Assembly (NCBI GenBank): GCA_948146395.1
Contig: OX411543.1
Span: 50,754,517 to 50,818,516 of the forward strand
Direction of reading: 5' to 3'
Source: Fragum whitleyi
Lineage: Eukaryota; Mollusca; Bivalvia; Cardiida; Cardiidae
Length of the DNA stretch: 64,000 nucleotides
The notes beneath the pieces are model-generated. The model saw nothing but the letters and a program-made list of their open reading frames with translations, was not told where the DNA came from and ran no database searches. Position numbers and translations under genes: made by a program. Below are positions 54,504 to 64,000 of the stretch, piece after piece. Each line of letters opens with the position of its first letter. The stretch's first letter is position 1.

Positions 54504-55625
54504 AATACTTTTGTTCGCGATTCGTTTAAATGATCCTTTGATCTGGAAAAAAACGTTCAGTAAAGGAGAGAAATTACTCTTCACTGCTACATATTCTATC
54601 ATTAGTTCTAGACACATCAAGTTATAGATGCATACATTTGACTGGTTTATATCATTGTATGTGTACGAATGAAGTGCGGTGGCTGTCGATCTATACATAT
54701 AGGTATATAAAAGGTATTTCATTAATCAACACATCCTGTTAAAAAATAAGTGGATTCTAGAAGTATTGTGGAGGCTTGGGGCCTAAAAAGTTGCTTCAAA
54801 ATCGATGTAAAATCAAAAGATATAACACTGTTGTAGGGCACCGATTATGCTCATTAAGTTACTCATTTGATAATACTCACGTTCATCAAGCAAGGGATTC
54901 CACAGTGATGAAAATACCTTCTTTCAAAAAATATCTGTACAACGAGAACAAACCTACAAAGAAACCGTATCTTTGACAGAAGTTACGTTCGCAGGAATTT
55001 TGGTTAGCTAACTTCCGAAATAAGGTCACACAAACAACAATTATGACGCTCTAAAAATATAAATAAAATGTATATTCATACATGTTTCGTCACTTTAGAT
55101 CGCAAAATGGACAAACAGTATAACCATTGTTTTTTCTGCATATTTTATATGCAAATCAGTGATATATTCTTTGTGTCCCAGATTGCTATTTAATGGACTT
55201 ATTGACCTCCCTTTTTGCGTTTAATGGAATAAAAACTACACTTGCCTTTGCACTGGAATAAACTTAACAGCCTGGGTATTAATTGCCATTTGAAAAGAAA
55301 AATGTTATATATAAATGAAATCAAAAGACACTCATCTCTGAAATAGTTCCATAATTTTAGGAACATTCTGCGTATCTATGGCTAGATCTTTCCCAGTTTC
55401 TGATTTGCGTGTAAGCTTTCGATACTTGTCAAACTGTATTTTGATCTCAAAGTTGACTAAATATAATTGGTATAATACTTTGACACAACTTTTCTACCAG
55501 TGCGTATAAGAGAGAATTGAATTTGTCTCGCCGTGTCGAACAACAGAAATAAATCGAACTCGTTTTGGACCTTGTTTGTTGTGTCACTTCATTGCCAATT
55601 GTATTATCCACGATTTTTCCTCTAG
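54504..55625. other. unassigned sequence
   Basis: No family or coding pattern was recognised. Confidence 0.4.
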
Positions 55626-55961
55626 CAGGGCGGAGGCTAAATAACGGGTAAATGCACTTGAGGTTAAGGTAAATCAGCTTTTATTAATTTTCATTTACTT
55701 CTAGAGATAGTAGACATAATCAACTTGGGACGTAAGCGTAGGTCGGTAACCAAACCCTCGTTACTTCAGCTTGTCCAAGCTGAAGTAACCGGGCTTTGGT
55801 AACCTAACGATAAAATGTGCTCACTTTCTCTAAGCACGCGAATCCTTTTGGTTTCAGGATACACGCGTTCACGATTATTGCCGACTAACTTTTCAATGAA
55901 CCCAAAATATTTAAAAGTTAACTCGCCAAATTACGTCACGGCTAAGCCCCGCCCTGCCAGT
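55626..55961. mobile_element. possible foldback element with GCAGGGCGG ends
   Basis: GCAGGGCGGAGGCTAAA at 55626 is mirrored by GGCTAAGCCCCGCCCTGC at about 55943-55960. A strong hairpin lies inside: GGTAACCAAACCC.. GTTACTTCAGCTT (from 55745) against AAGCTGAAGTAAC.. GGGCTTTGGTAACC (to 55804). No target duplication is evident, so the limits are uncertain. Confidence 0.45.
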
Positions 55962-56632
55962 TCATTAATTACGCAGAATGCATATAAGTTTTTCAATCGA
56001 TGCCGGTTTGCTTCCGGTAGGCCTACGAATGGTCTGTAAATTTCGAACTTCAAAAAGTTTAAGATTTGCGGATGAGAAACAAACTAGGAGGTCTGCCTTC
56101 TTGATAAATGGTGCAATTGCATGTAGTTATATGTATTGATGTATAAAGGAAGGTTGAACATTAATAATAATCCATATTTTCACGTGCTGCGTTTCCTATT
56201 GGAATAATTTTGCTAATTAAAGAAGTGCGTGTCGACAGTGATATAACGGTTTTTACTTGATAATTAGACGCGACTTTGTAATAAATCTTTTCTGTGCTAA
56301 AAATATGGAAACGTAGGAAATGCAGACGACATCTGGATCAATCTTTATTTCTCAAAGAATTTGTCGGCGTGTCAACCGATCTATTAAAATTTACCCTTGC
56401 ATGATGGATTATTTTCCTCCCTAAAAGAACTAGAAATTAAACCTGATCCGAATAATCAGGGCCCGATGTTGTAGAACTTTTTTCTCATTCTAAAATCATA
56501 ATTTTCTAAAATTTCAAATTGATATTTAAGCTGTATCTCCAATTATACGGTAATAAATGTATGAATATAAGATATATTTTTAATAAGTTGTTATAAATAA
56601 CAACTAATCAATATTATCTTTTATGTTCATAT
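55962..56632. other. unassigned sequence
   Basis: Nothing coding or transposon-like was recognised before the second TAGAC element. Confidence 0.4.
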
Positions 56633-57313
56633 TAGACAGGTAACTATTTTTCAGGAGACCTCTAGAAATCACTTTAGGGAGGCCCGAAATGTAATGCAAA
56701 GTTATATAGTGGAAACTGTTCACCAACCTTTGCCAAACAAAATCTGCCCTGTCTGCAGTCCAGGAAATGTATATTATGCAAATTACGGGGGTCAAAGGTC
56801 ACCAAGTGCATTTACGCTATTATGGAAATATATCCGTTCTAAACTGACTGTTATGCAGCTTTTTTAGATGAATAATTGACCGAAATGGTTTGAAAATGAT
56901 TCAATTCTATAAAACAAATGTTGACACAAACGAAATTTAGGACTTTGAAGCCTTTTTTGAAATCAAAGTACTGAAAGTACTGACATTTTAGGCATGGAAG
57001 TTTGTTTGCATTATGTGTGTTACAAAACCGACTCCAAATACATTTAATCATTATGTTTACTGATAGTATAAAGTTTTAAAGATGATTTGAATTGGTTTTT
57101 ATCATAATTTGTAATAATAACTTTGATCGTTTTTAGTTTATACTTGTGTATACACGTAGATGTAATGGTCCTTATATGTATAACTATTGACATTGATTCC
57201 GACGTCGTCAGAATATCACCCTGAAAATATTTTTTGAAACATGTTGAGTAAAATTAAAAAAAAAACAAAAAAAAAACAAAAAAAAAAAAACAAAAAAAAA
57301 AAAAACATATATA

Positions 57314-57541
57314 TGTGACCAATTGTGTATAAATCTCATTTGAAAAAAGAGATTAATTCTATTACAGGTCAATCAGAGCTTAGATTTCAAAAATTCTTTC
57401 ACGGGAAGTTAGAGTGAGCATTCTAGATTCAGGAAATAATGAGACTGCGAAAACTTTCGATCCTAGTCAGTCTGAGCAGTTTAAATAGGATTAACATTTT
57501 ACGCAATTCCTAGATGGATCCTTTACGCATGAATGGTCACA
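57314..57541 (+). mobile_element. M2 MITE nested in TAGAC element copy 2
   Basis: Identical in extent and position to the one at 4856-5083. Confidence 0.65.
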
Positions 57542-57997
57542 TAGCATAATCTGGGGTTTTTTTGTTGTTGTTGTTTTATTTATTCCGACACATAATATAT
57601 AAACATCAATTGTACGCAAACAGTGAGTAGTTTAGATTATTGTTTGAAGCATAAATGACCTGAGCGCTTTCGAAACTTAATATTTCTTCATCCAAAAAGC
57701 CTCATGTTGTAAATATATATTCATTTGTAATAGGTACCCCTGACTACCTCCGTAAAATTGAATCAAAACCCATTCTAAAGGTTACGTTATTGGTCTCCGA
57801 GGACGTGATATCACTCAACACCAATTTACCATAAAATTGCAGCATGCAAAGAAGTTTGAAGCACAAGGGATGTGAAAGATTTGCCAACAGACGACTTGGA
57901 AGAATTTTAACACTTATCCTTAAATGGCAAACGCACTTAAGGGATGCACCTGGTAGCGATAAATTATAAGGATGAGTGTATTTTGCACTGCGTTTAT

Positions 57998-58094
57998 TAG
58001 AGTATAAAGTGCAATTGCCTTAGCACATGGTAAATAACGCCCATAAGGCGTTTTGTTTTAGCCATGTGCTAAGGCAATTGAACTTTTTACTCCA
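57998..58094. repeat. long hairpin inside TAGAC element copy 2
   Basis: Counterpart of 5540-5636; GCAATTGCCTTAGCACATGG starts at 58011. Confidence 0.65.
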
Positions 58095-58412
58095 ATAAAA
58101 ACAGTGAAAATGCACACGGCCCTTATAATTCATTAGAATTAGATCTACATGTAAGAAACAATCTCAATACTCGGCCAAATAATAAAAGGTTCGAAAGTCT
58201 ACTTTCTGTGCGTATATATATATCACAAGATCTATTTTTCAGTCGCATATAAAACGTTTATTGCTATCGTAGTTTGCTGGCATAAAGTTTTACAAATCTG
58301 ACACAAATAGACGACAATTTTGATTTTTCTAAAGGTATCTTTCATCAGGTTTTTTCTGCCTATTACTGTTTCATTTTAAAACGAAATCAGCTCGACCAAG
58401 CGAGGTTGAAAA

Positions 58413-58828
58413 AGTTGCCTGATGATCTTTGTCGACCTACCGTAAATCAGAAATGAAAGATTATTTTGCAAATATTTCAATTCTAAACTGATAAAATAGC
58501 GATGAGGTCTTATGAAAGGCGAACGAGGGATTTTCGAGTTCCTTCAACACTGGACTTGCAGATCGATGGTCGCGGTTTTCCCGAAAGAGCTATTGCAATT
58601 TAAACAGAGAAAAAAGTTATTGGAATTCTAATGATTTTCGTCGATTCGCTGTTTATCAGAAGTGAATGATTATTTTGCAAATATTTCAATCTTAAACTGA
58701 TAAAATAGCGATGCGGTCTTATGAAAGGGGGGCGGGGGATTTTCGAGTTCCTTCAACACTGGACTTGAAGATCGATGGTCAGGGTTTTCCCGAAATAGCT
58801 ATTGCAATTTAAACAGAGAAAAAAGTGC
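58413..58828 (+). repeat. 209-bp tandem duplication inside TAGAC element copy 2
   Basis: Counterpart of 5955-6370 with the same unit differences, so the duplication predates the split of the two copies. Confidence 0.8.
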
Positions 58829-59303
58829 AACGGAAATGATATTATTTAAACCATACAAAATTCTTGATTGCGTTTGATTACAATTATTTCAAATCAAGGA
58901 ACATAACTCAGATTGTTCTAAAATTGACTGAAACTATTGTGAAACTTTACAGATAATTTTCCGCCAGCTTGACGTCATTATACATGTAGTTGCTACACAC
59001 CATCGCAACATTGCTTGGCAAAAGGCGCACTTTTACAGCTTAAGGTAGAGTTTAATAATATGACAGCGTCTTTTAGAAGTAAATGCTGCTGAAATAAGGC
59101 CTCCATGCTGATTCTTTCTTGAAATAGACTTTTAATTAATCAATTAATGAGGAAATGGTTAATGCTAATTGAATATGAAGAAAAGCAAGTCAATCTAAAG
59201 CATAACAGGTTTGATGCTTACATATATATTTGAAAGTCTTATGTAAGACGAATCGTTATGTTTGCGGTTCCCGTAAAACCACGCGACGACCGCATTGACA
59301 TCG

Positions 59304-59670
59304 TACTGTCAATAAGGACATGGTGAAATTGACCCAACTCAAATTCATTCTGAATCACTTGCTCAGCGCTTCGTTCTTGGTGTTCCAAACCATCTCAATA
59401 AAACACTTTGAAATCATTCCAAACGTTCCGGAATTGCTCGCAATCAATTCGAAATTATAAGCACTCAATTCATTCGATGATTTCATTGATCAGCGTGGAT
59501 TTTGAAAAGTCTGATTGGTATGTGAAACCACACAGATCTATTTATGTAAGATTACGTCATTAGATAGGCTATACCAGTTTCAACCAAAAACGTTGAATTC
59601 ATTTAAAACTCGCTCATTCAATTAATTTCTATATCATTCCTTATGTCAATTTCACGATGCGCCGTGCAGA
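59304..59670 (-). mobile_element. M1 MITE nested in TAGAC element copy 2
   Basis: Counterpart of 6846-7212. Confidence 0.7.
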
Positions 59671-60854
59671 CTACGTAAGGCAAGTGTAAGCTATGCTAAA
59701 TGGAAGGTTCATATTCAACTTAATCACCTTCAAAAAAAGCGTATACAGATCAAACTTTATTGATTTATTCATTTAATTTTATCATTTTATCACCATTTTA
59801 ATTTTTCGAAACCATCAACTAAGAAAAAATGTGTGAACTACACACAATTACAGTTTTCCTTATATCGGCAATATTATAGGGTTACCATTATGAATTATTT
59901 TGTTTTATCGTCTTTTGATGTCTAACACTTATTAATACAGCCAAACCTGTATTTCAAATGTTTTGATTGTCCTGTGACAATATAATCCACGTTTCCCTGC
60001 TTTGCTTGCTAAATCCAGATCTTCATTCGACTTTTTCAATTATTTGTATTTTATCTATCGTTCAAAGTGCTCCTGTTCTTATAAATTGAATTAGAATTGT
60101 TACGTGCTTCTCACAAAATTGATCTTATATAGACATGTGTATTCTATAACTGACATAAATAATCCCTTACTTTACTTATTCTCTGAAATTCAAGAAAAAA
60201 CCATTCTTCTTTTTTTATAATTCTAGTCACATCCTCTTGCCTGGTTGTGACTAAAAATATTGAAAGTGTCACAAACTTATTTTGAATGTTTGGATTTCAC
60301 AAAATTAAAATGTTTCTAAAATAGTATAAGAACGCAAATAAACTACTTAGATCTGTAAAGGTCACTTTATTACGGCGATACAAAGCTGTAAAAAGTGTGA
60401 CCGACGTGAAATATTTAAGCAGTAAGTGTTATTGATTCGGATAAACACGAAACGATATTGTCAATTGTCGTATTTTTGTTAGCGTTTTGGATCACTGCAG
60501 TTGCCTCAAAAATAGAGGAAATGCTGTAAGTAAGCATAATGACGCATACTTTTTCATACGAACTAGATTTGATTTGAATGCACTAAAAAGTGTGTGAAAA
60601 TTTGTAAGAAAATTTTAGAACATTTTTTTTTTATTTATCTTTAAAATTTAGTAAAAAAAACTTACGCTAAATTTGGGGAAAATACCTTTTTTCTAAGCCT
60701 GCTCGCAGGTTTTCTCATCGGTTCATGGATAAAAATTTAAACAAAGCTTGAAAAAGGTATCAAACGATACTGTAATTTCATCCGTAATGGCTTATATTAT
60801 TTGATTTAAAAATGATATCCAATCTCGTAGAAAACGTTGTTTTAGGAAAATCCC

Positions 60855-61269
60855 TTGCAGCCGGAACCTTCGGATTCTAAGTCATTTCGAGACATTCTTG
60901 TAAAAGCAAAATTAAGGACTGCTGCTACCAATGACTCTCTCAGAAATTCTGTATGTTGTATAACACCAATGTGTCAAATGTGCATTATCATGGAAGGCAT
61001 GCAGACTTTCATATCGCATCTTGGCAATATAACTACACTTTGACGTTCACACAATTGCAAAACTTCAAATGCTGTGCACCTCATCACATTACATACGTCA
61101 CAAACTTTTGTGAAACCTAGCAGCAGCATATCGACAAGCGCATGAATTCGCACCGATCCGACTGGAAAAAAAATGTGAACTCAATAGGTCTCAAATTGCA
61201 GAACATTTCAACGAAATCAACCACTCATTCTACGATGTTGTCCTGTGTTGCATTGAATCCATCTTCAAA
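60855..61269 (+). pseudogene. decayed GIY-YIG fragment in TAGAC element copy 2
   Basis: The same broken frame as at 8397, with one residue change (HLSN to HLGN) before the first stop and an extra A near 61168 that shifts the downstream frame. It is carried passively. Confidence 0.55.
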
Positions 61270-61890
61270 TGACAAATGATTCTCGTATCTGTGCTATGAA
61301 TAAATCATCTCTTCAGATTGAAGTACGCCAAAATTGGTTTGTTCCGTTGCTTGATTCCTGGCAAAAATGTTGATTTTGTTTTCCAACTGCCTATGGTTCA
61401 AAGTTATGTTCGAGCAATAGACCAAATGGCAGCCTTATATAAATTTATATTTGAGTGTTGAATATGTAAGATGTATCACGTGAATTTATCCGTATGCTAA
61501 AGTTATATTATATGTTGCTTTTACCCAAATATTCCCCGTTTGTAACTCAGTACTTTCAGTACTTTGATCTTTTATTTTATGACTTATTTGCTGCCATTTT
61601 TCAAGTAAACAATCATTTGAATATTATTTGCATATTTACAGTTTAAAAATACCAAAAGCCTGGTTTTATTTTGATCATATCATGAAATATAGGTGCATTT
61701 ATATGATTTTTTACTGTTTAGCACTCCATGACCTTTGACCTCTGTAATGACCCACAGAAGAGATTGTGAGTCTGCAGACAAGCCTAGGGTTGTTCCTCAG
61801 ATATTGGGCAAGCAAAATATCATTGTCTGCATCCGTTACAAACCGGGCCTCCCTGGTCTCAAAATTTGAGATTGGATCACTAGTCTATAT

Positions 61891-64000
61891 AGTTATTTGA
61901 ATTTTAAGTATGAGAAAATTCTCAGTTGAGAATGAGAAATTTTCATAGCCTCGGACATAGATATTTTGATATTCTAGGTTCTCTGACCATTTCAGACACT
62001 CTCACATTGCTATGGCAAAGTTAAGTTTACATCAGTTATAAATGTTTTCAGTGACCATGCATTTCTCTTCACATATTTGTGTACACAAAACGCACGACTC
62101 TTAGAATATATTATTAGAAAGAATGCATCCAGTTACCATGGTTTAAAGAGTGTCTAGAAAATGCTTCTCTTTTCGCAGACGACATTCCATCCCTAACGAA
62201 CGCCATTCTCCTACCTTCTCAAAAAACGTCTCGCTGTAACAGTTGATCCTTTATTCAATCAACAGTCAAGAAAATTGACATAATAAACAATCTCTAGACG
62301 GGAAAGTGTAAACAAATCAATGCCGTGTGATTAGATTTTGGACTTTTTTCAATATCCAGTTTTTTGCTTGCTGTCATTTATCACAGAAATGACGGCCACA
62401 AAAATGAAATGAGACTGCACATTTGCTGTTACAGGGTTATATTGTCAATATAATTTTCTAATCACAAATCACCATGTGAAAAGTCAGAACATCTTCCATA
62501 CGATATGTTAAAGCAGAAAAAATATTTGCAACCGTTAATAAATCGAGCCGAGCTTGTATGAAAGCGGGGTGTCATTTGCAAATGAAAATATTCTATCATC
62601 AAAGATTTCATAAAAATATTTTGTGTTAGACATTATTGTAATTTTATACATCAATATTTTGTTGATATTACCTCGATAAAATTGCTTCGGTGTCCATCTC
62701 TAAAAATCCAACATTTCAGAAAAGGTAACACGAGTGCTTAAAATTTGGACTGTGAACTATGCAATGATTCTGAACTTTTAATGAGTTTCGTTCATGTTAC
62801 AAATAATCTATATTAGAATAGAAACACAATTTTGAAGCTGAGATGAAAATTAAAGATATATATGAATTATTTTAATGTTATCAAATGAATTCTAAAAATC
62901 TTGTTGTAATACTTTTATAAAGTATCATTTGATCTCGTTTTAAATCTCGTCCTTAAATACTGTCTCAACATAGAATTTCTTTAGAAACAAAATAAAGGAT
63001 AACCTAACGAAATTCACCATTCGGTTCAAAGGTTAAAATGATTAAGTTTCTCAACATCAACTAAAGGAGGCGTGCATTTCATTAAGGGAAGATAGCATCT
63101 CACATGGAAGTTTTTGCCCCGAAGCCACATCACTCCTGACCCACTGTTTAAGAGCTTGAAATATTGGTCTATCGATCATTGTATTTCAAGTTTTAAATAC
63201 TTCGTAGACGACGAGTTTGAAATGTAGGCCGTGCTCTTTTATCTCTTAAGTCCCAGTAGATTCCTAGTCTATTGATGCTTGAACATTCTCATTAACTTTT
63301 TTTCACAGACTACCCCCTTTTCACGAATAATGTTTCCTCCAAAATATAATCATCGGAACATTAGGGTCGCATGAACACGTACCACCAACATAAGGAATCT
63401 GATACTTGACTCATTTACCCGTATCAATATAGATGCATTTTATTGAGTCAATGACTTCATCCAATACTTTTTTAACAACAGGTACCTTGAATAGAAAACA
63501 GTCTATATTTTCTTTACAAATGTAAAAAATTCATATGCATCAACGGATACGCAAGGTCAAATAATTATATTCAATCATTCTGTGCTTGACTTTGTTTTGT
63601 ACTTAAGGGTTCGCCGCAAATATAAATGGAGGCCATTTGTATTTTTGGCCAAAATTTTATATGCAAAATTAAGGCTTTTCTTTATGCAAAGTCAACTGAA
63701 TATGTTATAAAATGTATTAAAAAGGGGAAATGAAGATGTTTTTGATAAAAATATTTGCAAAGAATGCTTTTAAAGCTGAAAACAGAGTTCCACATTGCAC
63801 TTTCGCATTTGCATCCATTTGAAAAATGTACCGATGTATTTGGGACAAAAACTTGCAGACGTGAACTGGAATATCCAGAGTACAATCAACGAGGCTTACT
63901 TTTGGCTAAAATGCCTGTGGGAAAGATATTTCAGCGTTGAAAGACACGTGTTTATTTTCAAGGAAACATGGCAGCCTTTTTTTACAACAACAAAACATGT
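61891..64000. other. unassigned sequence to the window end
   Basis: About 2.1 kb with no recognised family. An imperfect hairpin lies at 61910-61948 (ATGAGAAAATTCTCA against TGAGAATGAGAAATTTTCAT). TTAAGGGTTCGCCGCAAATA at about 63604 looks like a transposon tip but its partner is not seen. Two overlapping short frames near 63682-63940 on opposite strands carry no motif. Confidence 0.4.

Larger units (their letters stand above)
56633..61887 (+). mobile_element. TAGAC element, copy 2 (5,255 bp)
   Basis: It has the same ends as copy 1 but is flanked by TAT on both sides (56630-56632 and 61888-61890), so it is an independent insertion and not a segmental duplication. Differences seen by eye against copy 1 are T4242 to A56698, an A to C in CAATCT(A/C)AATACTC near 58166, C6698 to T59156, A8565 to G61023, two extra bases in the A-rich tract near 57260-57306, and one extra A near 61168. 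The interior offset is 52,458 bases through most of its length. Confidence 0.87.

Noticed and set aside
55815..56039. 74-codon frame
   Set aside because: It overlaps the right side of a probable foldback element and has no recognisable motif.

Overview
The window looks like non-coding, repeat-dense DNA from a metazoan, most likely a bivalve or other lophotrochozoan. It is AT-rich with no bacterial-style gene packing. It holds tRNA-headed SINEs, many short palindromic DNA transposons, and long internally repeated elements whose ends carry GACGGAC/GTCCGTC runs, a combination I associate with mollusc genomes. The taxon is an inference from repeat style; no protein-coding gene could be identified by name.

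Layout. (1) 4177-9428 and 56633-61887 hold two almost identical copies, in the same orientation, of a 5.25-kb unclassified DNA element ('TAGAC element'). Each has long imperfect terminal inverted repeats, each is flanked by a different 3-bp target duplication, and each carries nested older debris: two MITEs, a palindrome, a tandem duplication and a decayed GIY-YIG fragment of Penelope-like type. (2) Between and around them about 30 copies, whole or partial, of one roughly 400-430 bp Tc1/mariner-type MITE ('M1') lie in both orientations. M1 has TA target sites, a terminal repeat beginning CAGTTAACAACATCGTGAAA, and an internal hairpin. (3) Other MITE families are M2 (TGACCCGTC ends), M3 (near-perfect foldbacks with CCCTGCGTTCAGGAT ends), four TTAA-bounded elements, and single palindromes. 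(4) Five blocks with internal tandem repeats lie at 20415-22320, 31050-33690 (split by a 1,251-bp element with its own TIRs and a 3-bp duplication), 45623-46470, 48648-48962 and 49490-50075. (5) SINE copies lie at 9561, 11700, 12856, 13080 and 48309.

Coding potential is very low. The best candidate is a short first exon at 35574-35652 (a signal-peptide-like start followed by a consensus splice donor GTAAGT). Weaker ones are a 63-codon reading frame at 30394-30585 and a possible internal exon at 39994-40255. The window therefore reads as intergenic or intronic DNA around or inside one gene with very long introns. Nested insertions give a relative history: M1 was active first, then SINEs, a TTAA MITE and an internally repeated element landed inside M1 copies, and the TAGAC element, already carrying an M1, moved most recently.

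Limits: boundaries of decayed repeats are by eye, usually good to 5-20 bases, and family assignments rest on termini and target duplications, not on a database search.
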